From NCBI GenBank assembly GCA_025766275.1, contig JAFKAC010000024.1, positions 731,178 through 795,177 on the forward strand: a stretch of 64,000 nucleotides of DNA, given 5' to 3'. Positions 1 through 10,715 of this stretch are shown here, piece after piece. Under the pieces are notes generated by a model, which did no database searches, was not told the DNA's origin, and saw nothing but the letters and a program-made list of their open reading frames with translations. The translations under genes were made by a program, and so were the position numbers. Every line of letters starts with the position of its first letter. Position 1 is the stretch's first letter. The stretch is from Lactarius indigo. Its lineage: Eukaryota > Basidiomycota > Agaricomycetes > Russulales > Russulaceae.

Positions 1-950
1 CATCTGCTCTTGTTCGGTAACATTGTAGTACGCCTTGTACTGACAGTTAGGAATGATGCATCTTTGCTGTGTCCCGCCGCTGGGGTTGTTCGCCTCCCGG
101 GTCTGCATCAACTGTGGTGAGGACGGACCGTAGTGTTGCGATGAGGCTAACTGCGTCGTGAGCACCATCGTATACAACTGCAACTGAAAGCAGAACAGGC
201 GCACAACGGCGTTGTCGTTCGACTGGAGGCTGGGTCGAGGGGGGTAGGCTATAGTCCGCTCCAGGCCGTCGACCGGCGTGTGGATCGGTATGCGAGGGGC
301 GCCGTCCCGCGATGACAGGAGCAGGGGTCCATCCGGCAGCAGAGAGATGCTGATGATCTGTTGATGGGGGGGTGAACACCACACACCACGGCCGTCTCGC
401 CCGTACGAGTAGTATGACTCACAATCCTGCGGCAGACCCGAAATGTTGAGTTGAGGAGAAACGGCGGCAGTCTGAGGCCCAGACTGTTCAAATTTGTGGC
501 CCCGGCGCGTATCACGGGGCGTCGAACCTGAAGCGCCGCCCCCTGTGAACTGTGGTGCGCCGGCTGCTGTCACGGCGGTAGTACGTGCGGCAGCTTGGAC
601 GGGCGCTGGATATGCCGCTGAAAAGTGGCACCCCCGTTGTCAGCGCGTACGTGAGAGAGAGAGAGACCAGAGTGGGACGACCGACGCACCCGCGTGTCGC
701 TGTGGAGCTTCTGATGCAGCTGCTATCTGATTTAGCTCGGGGTAGTAGGGACCTGCTGCAACGGGTGCGCCATTCTGTTGGCGACTCCGGAACTGTGATG
801 CTTTTTTTCCAAGTTAGCCCAGCGTCAGTGTCCTGCCGCTTGCGACGGAGCATGTCCAGTTAACTCACAGGCGACATTATGATCGAAAGAGGCAGCTCCA
901 TTCGAAGGAGGATTACCCCATGATTGGGTGTAAGGATCGTAACCACTCAT
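1..950 (-). CDS. Hypothetical protein, C-terminus cut by the window edge
   Basis: I infer three exons on the minus strand: 950-869, 800-690 and 617-1, running off the left edge. The first intron has donor GTGAGT; the second has donor GTGCGT, a CTGAC branch-like site and a TTTTCAG acceptor. The phases join into one open frame of about 270 residues starting MSGYDPYTQSWGNPPSNG. The visible protein is rich in Ala, Pro and Gln for its first ~120 residues, then becomes more ordered. It reaches a Cys pattern at the edge (CIIPNC followed by QYKAYYNV) that looks like the start of a small Cys-rich zinc-binding module. Some basidiomycete PARP-like proteins begin their Cys-rich part in a comparable way, but the diagnostic region is outside the window, so no function is assigned. 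Confidence 0.55.
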
Positions 951-2177
951 GGATGACTTCGAAAAGGTGATGGAAGTGGTCGTTGGTTGGTTGGGTCGTA
1001 CACTCAAGCTGAATACTGCTTTCTGTCAGGGGAGTAGTGCCAGTGCCAGTGAGAATGAGCTCTGGGCTCGCCAGTGTCTGCAGGGCGCTATTAATGCACG
1101 GGACTCTCATGAATTTGTATAAATATTTCCACGACATTGCGCCAGTGATCTCGAGCGCTGTATTTCTCCCTTTCGGACCCTCTATCTTTTAGTTATAAAA
1201 AAGACAAGTTGGCACTGGTGCACAGCAAAAGACGTTATGAAGTTGATACGTGTTCGGCTGCAAAGTGAAAGAGCGACGGCGGCCGGAACCAGACGAATGC
1301 GGCAACATGATATGGTTATGGGACAGGCGCAATCGACACTGGATGTGCGGTGATCATCATCACGCATCACATCACGGCACGGCACGTTCCATGGCGGCCG
1401 CACCGACCAAGGGCGTCAGTTTCTCGTGCATGGATACGGCGCAAAGCAAAAACCTGCCGACCCGCCAACGAACAACCTCTGGGATCAGTGGCAGATCTCG
1501 ACTTGAGGACAAGCAAAGGGCGACCCAAGACGGAAATGAAACTCAACTGGCGAATTACCTCGTACCCAGCTCCCCGTCCCCCACCGCCTTCGGGGCGCAA
1601 AGAAGCACTCATGCTCTTGCCCGAATAGGGAGGGACTGGGCTGGCGCTGCTGAGCACGAAAACAAAACAAGTGCCGGGCGTAGTTCGTACACCCAACACC
1701 TGTAGGACAAGCCAGCCCTGATCGATCCCGTGGAGAGCGGATCTCCGTACGGCAGAATCTCATCGGGGAATCGCATCGGGCACCGTCCACACACGTCGAC
1801 TGGGCCTCGCTTCGTCTCTCGGTGACCGGCCCGAAATTAGCGAGAATTAGTTTTGGTCAGTGCGCGAGTTCGTCGTTCAGTACAGTAACACCCTGCTGCA
1901 CACATACACACACACGCTCCGAAATGGAGAACATCGCCGAGCGCGTCCAAGGAGCCCATGGGAAAGTTCTGCGCTGCCAGAAACTAATGGATAAATCTCG
2001 GGCGGTGTACGTACACGCCAATCACTGCAGGACATGCGGACATTCTCTTTGGATGCTTCTCCTGTCACAAGGGGGTAGACCGCATCTTGAGCGGTGTGTG
2101 ATCGTGTGTGTCCTTTTCTAAGGTAGCCGAGAGGGACCCCCAAACGTCGCATCGCATGTGCCCCCTTCTCCTCCCAC
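951..2177. other. Intergenic, no gene supported
   Basis: This stretch holds only short open frames on both strands with no recognisable motif or splice pattern. It must contain the promoter of the minus-strand gene starting at 950 and the 3' UTR of ORC1 (stop at 2178). A run of (CA)n/(GT)n at about 1900-1915 is the only low-complexity feature. Confidence 0.5.
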
Positions 2178-4839
2178 CTACGCGGCGAGCATATTCCGCC
2201 ACTGCTGTCCACCAACCTCACCCAGTACACGCTCGACCTCTGCCGGCTCCAAATTAAGTACGACACGCCGCGCCCCGCGCGCCTCGGACAACACGACGCG
2301 CGCAGCAAGCAACGCGTCGAGCACGCCCTCGAGCTCGCGCGGCGCCGGCGCGCTGTCCGCGAACACGCCCGCGTACAGGTGGTGCTGGTGGCGGACGTCC
2401 GCCCAGGGGATCTCGTCTATGCCGGTGCGGCGCACGCACTTGAGGAGCGCGGCGAGCAGGATGCGCTCGTGCAGCGCGAGGGCGCGCAGGAACGCCGCCG
2501 TGGGCGAGTTCTGCAGGTCCCGGATCACGTCCTTCACGTCGTCCGTGCGCGCTGCGCGCTCGAGCGGCTGCACGAGTTCTACGGTCCGCCTGGGATGATG
2601 CACCCCCCCCGTCAGCGGACCGTACGATACGGGATAGACGAAGGACACGTACCGGCAGACGTCGAGGACGCGTCGGGCGTCCCCGGAGATGCTCGATACC
2701 TTCATCGCTGCGAACTTGACTGCGTCTGCCGAGAGCACGTCGGTGCTTCCCCCAAGTCGAGCGTGTACGATTTGCTCCAGCTGGGGTGTCGTATAAGGTT
2801 GGAAATTGATCCGAACCATGCCTACCGACGCTCATCAGCACCCCAGCAGCGAAAAGAAAGTGTGACAAATGGGCTCACCGAGTCGGGAACGAACGCGGCC
2901 GGACATGACGCGCTCCGGAAGGTCCATGGTATTAGCCACGGCGAGGACGACCAGCTTCGAGCCAGCGAGCGTCGGCCAGTTGAAGAAATTATACACCACG
3001 TCCTGCTTGGCCGTCATCAACTGGTCCAATTCATCCATCAGCACGACACTGTATCCGCCCTTGAGCCGACCGACCTGTTCGATAAGGACAAAACGACCGA
3101 CCAAGCATGACCACCTGGCCCGGCACTCCGGAACGACCCGAAATGCCGCGACAGGTTCTTCAGAGCTGCCTTTGCACTGAGACGCAGATGTCCGTCGGTC
3201 GACGAGTCGTGCCCCGAAATAGCCTCCCAAAGCAGGCTATAAGCCGCGCTCGGCTCAGGTATCCGCAAACCGTTGATCTCGACATACGTGAAGGGGTTCG
3301 TCTCCTACTCGGGGTAAAAAAAAAAAAAACAAACATCGCGTCAATTCTCCAGCAACAGAGTCATCAAAGAACACACGTTCTGCTCAGCCATGCGTTTCAA
3401 CTCTCTCACCACCGCATGCACGGTAGCCGTTTTACCCGTCCCCGGCACGCCCGAGATATCTGTGCCAACAATGAGGGACATGTGCCGCCGCCTTTTTAAA
3501 AGAAAAAAACGCAACAAATACATCCGCCGCTTCCCTCCTCCAGCAACTCCTCAACCGCGCGCATGACCCGTGCGTATTCTTCAGTCCGACAAGGAAGCGC
3601 TTCAGGACGCGCGCCAACATGCAGCGCATGCATCGCGCGCAACCACGGGTCCGTCTCCGTCGACACCTCGCCAAGCGCGAAAGCGCCGGCCATTTCGGGC
3701 GGCGGCGGCGGCGGGATGACAGGACGACGACGGTGCGCGCGCGCGCGAATGGCGCGTTTTGAGTGCGGGGTCGGTGCGGCCAGAGCTGCCGGCGCGGTGC
3801 GTTTGCGGCGCGGGGTCGTGGGCGTAGGCGTGGAGGCTGCGGAAGCGGCTCGCCGACGTCTTTTGGAGGGCGTGCGGGGAGTCGCGGTGCGGTCGTCGTC
3901 ATCGTCGTCGGCTAAAGTACGCGCGGTGGAATCGACGCCGGAGGATTCGACGTCTCTGTACTCTCCGTCGCTGTCCGTGCCATGTGCCGGATCGGCCCTC
4001 CGCCGTTTCACGACGGGCTGGACGGCGACCACCCAGGGAGCACCGGAACCCCATTCGACGCCGTCTGCCTGGGCGCGTTCGAGGGACTGTTCTCGGTGGC
4101 CGTGCCAGTCTAGTTCGTAGTACAGTCCACGTCGAGAGTCCACTGCGTTGACGCAGAAGAACGTGTTCTCTGTCGTGGATGACGGAGCTTTGTATCGAGA
4201 AGATGTGGGGGTATGACTTGTCGTCCGCGTAGATGAGACGGCGCAGTGGGTAAGGACGGCAGAGGTGTGGACGACGGAAGTTGCGTCAAGAGAGAGGTAG
4301 ATCTCGTTCTGTACAAGGGGGGGGGGGGGGGGGGGGGGTATTATGGGTCATGTGGATGGCAACAAGGATTTATGGCGTACCGGCAGATGCCCCCTCTTCG
4401 CACGCAATTGCGCAAGTTCGGTCGGGCGAAGGAACCAGTGCACCTTTGCGAGCATCTGGGAATCCGTGACGGGCCTGGATACCTCCCATAGAGCAATTAT
4501 AATGCCAACGCTTGGCTTGTTAACGTTGGTCGCGAGAAGTACAGTGTCTCCGACTGAGAACGCTTCTGAAGCTACACTTCCGACCTTGTCGACACGCGAA
4601 GAGCGAGAAAACTGCGCGTAGAATGTCGTGGACAAGTCGTCAGTAGACTCCTCATCGTCGATCAGGTCTGTAGAGACGGTGTTGCGGGTATGAAGTGGAG
4701 GAGATGACCACTTGTCGTCGCGACGTTGCGAGAGAGAAGGCTGGTTGGCGAAAACGGTAGGTTGATGCCGCTTAGACCGTCGAGGCGTCTGTGGTGTTGT
4801 CCGACCCTCGAGCTCACCGTTGACCGCCATTACTGTCAC
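2178..4839 (-). CDS. ORC1: Origin recognition complex subunit 1
   Basis: This encodes the largest ORC subunit, an AAA+ ATPase that binds origins and loads MCM2-7 in the nucleus. Seven exons are supported: 4839-4381, 4308-3522, 3459-3377, 3304-3102, 3048-2879, 2821-2653 and 2589-2178. All phases close, giving 760 residues. An N-terminal BAH domain (about residues 90-200, [12 protein letters not shown]) is followed by a basic, Ser/Thr-Pro-rich linker. The AAA+ domain has Walker A GVPGTGKT at about 419-426 and Walker [11 protein letters not shown] with D516/E517. It then shows the ORC1 hallmarks [22 protein letters not shown] and GRVRSRLG, and a C-terminal winged-helix region. The Walker A exon is only 83 nt, so it is easily missed. 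RNH1 lies 124 bp upstream on the same strand. Start could be the first ATG or the one three codons later. Confidence 0.95.
4317..4338. repeat. 22-nt homopolymeric G tract in ORC1 intron 1
   Basis: Twenty-two consecutive G on the plus strand lie inside the first ORC1 intron (4309-4380). In the ORC1 transcript this reads as C22 directly before the acceptor TTGTACAG, where the polypyrimidine tract sits. On the other strand it could form a G-quadruplex. Confidence 0.9.
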
Positions 4840-4963
4840 GCAGTCACAAACGCGACGCGTCTTGTCACGGTCATCGGACGTCCGGGCCGGAAAAGTTTAA
4901 TACACGGTAGCAAATAAGTTACATCTCGTAGATATAAAGTCAATGCTCTGAAAATCCAGGGAG

Positions 4964-6208
4964 TCAACTCGAGTTTTCCTCCAACTCTGCCAGAAGTTGT
5001 TCATCATTAAGTATCATATCTGCGAACATCTGCCAATCAACCACACGGTGACGTGAGTCATCTCCCTTCCCAAGATCTTTGGCGGCGCTCACCGATGCAT
5101 CCATAGCAGCCTTCTTTCTCTCTACTTGGAGCCTCCGCTCGACCCAATTTGCAGTGTTCACCTCGTGTAGAAAGCATCCGCGAACAGCCAGTTTATCTGC
5201 GCCCTCATTTCCTACGTCACCTGCGTGCCCAGGTACATGTCGAAGCTCAACGGCCTGGCCGGCCTTTTCTCTCCAGGAGATCAAGGCTTCCGCGTACAAT
5301 ATGAGCTCCGCGTTTTTGACCGGCGTCCCCTGGAGTGTACGAAACTTTTTTTTCTCGCGCCACTTGGGAAGCCACTCGTGAATGCCTGCATATCCAATTA
5401 GAAAAAGTACGGTGAACCGGTGACATAAATAAAATACATCTCATGGCGTATTTTGAGTCACTTTTAATGACGAGGGATGTTGATGTTATTGGGGCGGTCT
5501 CCAGAGCACGGATGATGGCCTACGTGGACGTACTTCAGAGAAGGATTCAGCAGTGAATATATGAACCAACCGTACAATCAACTCTGCACGGTTGTTGGTC
5601 TGCCTACTGCCTGGACAGCGCTCGGAGATGTTTCTGCACGCGAGACGCGGTTAGTGAACTGGGCGCCTACGACCGAGAGCACACACACCGAGGATCACCA
5701 GGGCCCCACCACACGCCGATGCCACCAACAGACCCAGCCTGGCCGTTTCTCGAACAAGCGCCGTCTGTGTACACGACGTCCACCGACGACGAGAGCCTGG
5801 TGGTTTGCGATGGTCCCGCTGCGGCGCTCAGCGGTGAATTGGACGGACCGGTGACGGGCGTTGGTGCGATTGTCGATGAGGATTGTGACGCTTTCGTCGG
5901 CAAACTCGAATCGACCGAAGCCCTCGTCTGGCTCAGACTTTCCGCCGGCTCGATATCGGACTCTGTGGGGTCTGGCGTGCCGCCGCGTTCGTTCACAAAT
6001 GCCTCCGCTTTGTCGAGGCTCCTCAGTTTCTTAAACACCGCACGAGGATAACCCACCACCCGTTTGCGGCATTCTTCCCTAATCACAGAGAAAAAAGAAT
6101 CAATGAGATTGCTCTCAGTAGTAAGGGTGGCGAATGTAACCATGTCTCGTAGATGCCTGGCTCTCTGCCAACTCGGACGGCAAAGTACACTCGGGACGCT
6201 TTTGGCAT
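4964..6208 (-). CDS. RNH1: Ribonuclease H1 with hybrid-binding domain
   Basis: RNase H1 cleaves the RNA strand of RNA-DNA hybrids. Five exons (6208-6141, 6078-5689, 5633-5576, 5519-5438, 5385-4964) close in frame to 339 residues. Residues 1-55 form the N-terminal hybrid-binding domain (VYFAVRVGREPGIYETW, then GYPRAVFKKLRSLDKAEAFV), split by intron 1. A Ser/Thr-rich linker follows, then the type 1 RNase H fold. The metal-binding residues are visible: D128 in YTDGA, E170 in NNRAELI, D193 in SDSKYAM and D263 in GNEGADKLA, with the catalytic-loop histidine region HVPGH at 249-253. No clear mitochondrial leader is visible at this start. The gene ends 124 bp before the ORC1 ATG, so ORC1's promoter must be very short or overlap the RNH1 3' end. 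Confidence 0.93.
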
Positions 6209-7446
6209 TGTGTCAGAGCAGCAGCGGACTGCGACAACCAAAGGACGAAAGGAGCTGTGGCTGGCGTGAGGGTGGTGGTGCCAGTAAACGTGTAAACGGA
6301 CTGCTCTGGATCTAGGCAACAACATCCTAGTTAGGGTTTATCGTCATCTCTTGTCCCTTTGTGGCATTTCCTCTCTCTTAGGTAAGCCCTCGGACTCGAT
6401 GGTGGTGCGGCAAAGAGCCCTGAAGCTGAAAGTGTATACATCCTCTAGTCTCCTCGACGGACAATCGGGGGCGCTGAAGCTGCGGGCCATTCCTTGATTT
6501 CTATAACCTTACCCTTCTTACTTCTCAACTGTCGCTCGTGCTTTGTTCGGTGCCATCTCTCCCTGTTGGGGTCCAGGGGTCTCAAATATGCCAGAAATCT
6601 ACTCGACAGGTTCTCCCGCGAGGACTGCTTTGTGCAGGCAGAAGGATCTGTACGCTCTATTTTATACTCCGGTCATCTCTCGGTCTTATACTGTCGTTGG
6701 GGCGAGCTACTTGAGCCTTTACCTTTCGTACACCAAAGGGATGCAAGCCGCACCCCACTTGATACTACAGTATTGAGCGTCGCCACCCTCTTCACCGTGC
6801 GCCACTCAGCGCCATGGCGATTTCATAGCGTGGGTCGACGACAATCCGACTGCAGCCGAAATGAATCGTGTACAAGAGGCGCTCTGACTTCTTGAGGGCG
6901 GTTATTGTGGACCGACCAACTGCGTAACGCTGATGAGTGCTCCCATTCGTGTCGTGTCGTGGCGGGGCGGCAGCAGCACTAGATCTTGACCGTAACGCAT
7001 CCTCACATTCCGGTGCCGCACGCACCCAACATCCAGTGGCGGCTCTCCAGAGACCCACTAGGCGAAGCGTTTGCTCTCCGCAAGCACTCTCGGAAACAGG
7101 TATGGAAGCTTTCGTTCCGCCTGGCCCACACGGTGGCACAATTATTACGCATTAACAATTCAAAAACTTCTTTGTTTCGAGAGCGCGGCGGATCTTACCG
7201 GTGGAGGAACATAGTGAGGGTCAACCGGTCAACTCTCGTCACTGAACGGAATACTCATCACCTCGGTTGTCAGACTATAACCGACATGATCACATCATGA
7301 CAACGATTCACGACCCCAAAAGCAATATGGAATTACGGGTATGAGACAATAAAATACACAGCAAAGAATCGGAAGGAAATAAGGCAATAATGTACCGAAC
7401 CTAGAAGCTATCGAGGACGACGGTCGCAAGGAACCCATAAGAATGT
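6209..7446. other. Intergenic, no gene supported
   Basis: About 1.2 kb between the RNH1 start and the HMG-box gene stop, both on the minus strand. It contains only short unmatched open frames. It should hold the RNH1 promoter and the 3' UTR of the HMG-box gene. Confidence 0.5.
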
Positions 7447-7949
7447 TCATTCGTCGCTGCCAGGCTCCACCTGGGGGCCCTCGCCCTCGGCGCCCTCAGA
7501 ATCTTCTGCTGCTGCAGCCTTCTTTGACCGCTTCGGGGTTTTCTTGGGGGCCTTCTCCTTTGCATCTTGGCCACGTTTGGGATTCTCGGGGGCATCTTTC
7601 CACAACGCGCCAATCTAGGTACGATCATGAGAGAAGAAGCGGAGAACAAAAGGAGTCGAGACACACATGCTTCATGGCGTCCTTGTTAGTCTTTCCTGGA
7701 TTCTCTGCCAGGTAGGTCTTCATGTGGTCTTTGACAAAAAGGTTGTACGCGGAAGGAGGACGCTTTGGCTTCCCCTCGGCTGCGGAGGGGTATAAGTATA
7801 TGCGCATGTATACGAACAAGACACTGACTATCTTTGGGCTTTGCATTAGCGCGACGGGTTGCGGTCTTGGTTGTGGTTTCTACGGATAGAGTTAGTGATA
7901 AGAGTAACAAGTGACACAAAAGGGACACACCTGTTGCAGTCCTGGCCAT
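7447..7949 (-). CDS. Small HMG-box protein (NHP6/HMGB type)
   Basis: Four exons (7949-7931, 7879-7829, 7779-7667, 7614-7447) give 116 residues. The centre is an HMG box beginning GKPKRPPSAYNLFVKDHMK and ending around IGALWKDAPENPKRGQ. The tail is first Lys-rich and then strongly acidic (EDSEGAEGEG). The box is shorter than a classical ~70-residue HMG box in its third helix, and the remaining part is replaced by the basic KKTPKRSKKAA stretch. Such proteins bend DNA and act as nuclear chromatin architects; binding specificity cannot be read from sequence. The first exon is only 19 nt. The gene is divergent from the glycoprotein gene at 8296, sharing a 346 bp promoter region. Confidence 0.85.
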
Positions 7950-8295
7950 GACGAGTGAAAGTGAAGAGGTGGAAAGGGGCCATAGGGAAGACCTTATATT
8001 GTAGTCGGGGTCTGAATCCTATAAGGACGCGTTTGATCAACAGAGCGAGGTCACGTGTGATGGAGTGAGTAGCACTTGGTCCGTGCACGAGGGTCTAAAA
8101 ATAAACGACGGTAGTTATGTAATCATATGAAGCGAAGTTCTTCTCGCAAATAGCCGAGAGACTATATATAACGTTGGCCGTCACCACGTCTTTTTTTTAA
8201 CTTAACTACCTCGTCGCCGCCTTGTTGCGCACTCTTCTCTTCTCCTTTACATCCGCCTCTTTCTCTTCTTCCACTGCTTATCCTTGGTCGCCATA
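7950..8295. promoter_or_regulatory. Divergent promoter region with TATA-like box and CT-rich leader
   Basis: The 346 bp lie between divergent starts at 7949 (minus) and 8296 (plus). A TATATATA-like run at about 8163-8170 is ~130 bp upstream of the plus-strand ATG. It is followed by a long pyrimidine-rich tract (about 8190-8290, repeated TCTT/CTTC), a pattern typical of strongly expressed filamentous-fungal genes. The assignment to the plus-strand gene is inference. Confidence 0.5.
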
Positions 8296-9611
8296 ATGGC
8301 CCGCTCCGCTCTTTCTGTTTTCGTGGCTGTCGCCTCTGCTTCATTAGTTGCCGCCCAGACTCCTCCCACCTTCCCGGCAACGCCTCTCGCCTCTCTAAGT
8401 TTCGCATACCCTTCCCAACTCGTGCGCTCAGCTCTTGTTTTGAAAATTTATCTGCCAAACTAACTGACATTCGTACCTAGCCCTATAAAGCTGTTCCTGA
8501 TACATACGTTCGCGGGACTCAAACCGGCTACAACATCTGCAACTCGACCACCGAGAACCAGCAGTCCCTGTGCCAGACTGCGTTTGTCAACAGTATTTCT
8601 GGTGTGTCTGACTTGGCGACGCATTTTGTGACCTTGAAGCTAATGTAGCGCTCAGACTTTTGTGTCTTCGCTCCTCCCACTGCCAATTCGACCATCGGTG
8701 ACACGGAGGGCGAAGAAGTCATCTGGTGCACTAAGAAGGGTCATGGTGGTCGTTTAATCCCCGACGGAACTATCACCGGAGTTCAAGTCCTCAATAACAA
8801 CAACTACATGCAAATCGTCGCCTTTATGAATCAAGTCAACATTGACATCAACAACGACGACTCAGGTGGAGAACTTGACCCTCACGGGCAGGATCTGGTG
8901 CGTTGTCTCCTGAGAGCACCAGAGAGTTGTCCTCTGACCGTTTGTCTTAAAGAATGGAAATCCAATGGGTGGTTTGTTGTATTCGACTCATTTCAGTTCG
9001 GACAACACGACTGTTCAGCAGATCCATGAGTGGAACATGTTCGTTTCCCAATCAACTTCCTTATCTCGAGCACTAATCCTGCCTTCAGGTTCGTTGGTGG
9101 TAACGTCACCGCGCTCAAAGTTTGCAATCCCTCTGGGTCCAACCCCGCTGGTTTCTGCCAGCACACACTTGATCGTATTGGCATTGCATATAACATGCCT
9201 AACAATGCTCAGAACAATATCTTCGAAGTGTGCGACTCTGATGCTATGGATATCCCCGGCGTCTATACCTTAAATGGACAAACGCTTTCATACTCCCAGC
9301 CTGCCGAGTCCCTGGGCCCGATCTCAACAATGCCTTACACTCCCCGTATCCCTTCCAGCTCCAACTGCCAAACCTTCCAGAGCTCCGCATTATACACAGA
9401 TCTTGCTTCCGTTTCCGCTCCAACCCCAACTGGCGCATCGACTTCTACCCCTACCCCATCAGGGAAGAGCAGCTCTAGTTCGACTGGCACTCGTACTAGC
9501 AGCGGTTCCCCCGCCTCGTCTACGTCCGGTTCCAATGGCGCTGGTGCAGTCACCGTCTCCCTGTTCTCGAGCATTCTCGGTGTTGCGTTCTCTGTCGCGT
9601 TGCTTGCGTAA
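8296..9611 (+). CDS. Secreted GPI-anchored glycoprotein, macrophage-activating-glycoprotein-like
   Basis: Five exons (8296-8421, 8481-8601, 8656-8897, 8953-9038, 9089-9611) close to 365 residues. The N-terminus MARSALSVFVAVASASLVAA is a clear signal peptide. The central ectodomain carries paired cysteines and N-glycosylation sites (CNSTTENQQ, FCVFAPPTANSTIGD, WCTKKGHGGRLIPDGTITG, SSDNTTVQQ). Residues ~290-340 are a Ser/Thr/Pro-rich stalk, and the last ~22 residues are hydrophobic (SLFSSILGVAFSVALLA), as expected for GPI attachment. The core matches, from memory, a basidiomycete family annotated 'macrophage activating glycoprotein'; its biological role in the fungus is unknown. It is a wall or surface protein by topology. 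Confidence 0.75.
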
Positions 9612-10715
9612 ATGGGATATTTGACGCTCTTATGATCTGGTATGATGGTCGCGAGTTCGTGGCGTAGTGGAGTGGTTATCAGAGATCCATGGCGATAATG
9701 GACGCTCGTTAGTATCAATTTGCGTATACCGTGCATTTCTTTTTCAGAACCTATTTTTTTTATCATCTATCTTCCGTGTGCGTCAATCTGTGAACCTTGG
9801 ATTGCGTTTCTCTGCACAGTATTCGGAAGTATGCGTGTGCGGAAGTGGTTGATCGAATATAGTTTTATTAGCGTGCGACAATGTGGCGGGTTTGTTCGCT
9901 CTGGCGCCCTCATGGTCCAACATGTACATATACATTTAGGGCTGCGCTCACCACTCACAACCACTTTCATGTAGAACTTTGTCGCCTTCACCTACCACGA
10001 TGCATACTGGACGCTTGGGCCTGATGTGGAAGTGAACAAATGTCAAGAACAAGGATATAGTAAAGCCAAAGCGATTGAGTGGTGTCGTGAAGGGGGCTTT
10101 TTTTGCCAATTGATAGTGACAGCAAGACTAGCGCCCGTCGATCGTTGACACGTTGAAGTGGCAGGTGAGAACTCTATTGCGACTAGCGAGTCCGACTCTC
10201 ACCACTGCATCTCCCACTCAGATGTCTTCTCTTTACAAGAGCGAGCGTGGACCGGCCACAGGTGTGACCGACGGGGAGGTCGTCCTCATGTTCCAATCCG
10301 GCATTACAATGAATCCGGTGGGGAATACAATTCCGAACTTCTCATTGATCTCGGGGAATTCAATCCCGAATTCTCATGAGGATAAAACGGCCCAGGTTGT
10401 TGTCGCCTTCCAATTGGCCATGGTTTGCGCGAGGCACCCCTCGCACCAGCGCTGCTATTTCTAGTCAAGTTTCACCCCCCGAACATTCTTTAGTCCCCCC
10501 CATCCCACAAACACCCTTCTTGTCCTTTCCCCTCGCAAAACTATGGTTGGGGATACCACCATTCATGTTGATATTGAACAAGGTGTTTCACCACCATCTC
10601 CGATACAGGGTTCTTATCCCCCCTTCATCTTCCATATCCCCTTGACAGCCGGGGCTCACGTCTATTTTTGACCACAGTGCCCACACTATCTGCCGCGACA
10701 GGGCTTGATGGATCT
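9612..10715. other. Intergenic, no gene supported
   Basis: 3' region of the glycoprotein gene and promoter of the DUF6535 gene. Open frames here are short and show no motif. Confidence 0.5.

Noticed and set aside
1250..1705. 151-codon plus-strand frame
   Set aside because: No motif, odd composition, overlapping frames on both strands of similar length.
2379..3110. Long plus-strand open frame opposite ORC1
   Set aside because: GC-rich shadow of the ORC1 exons; the minus-strand reading has clear AAA+ motifs.
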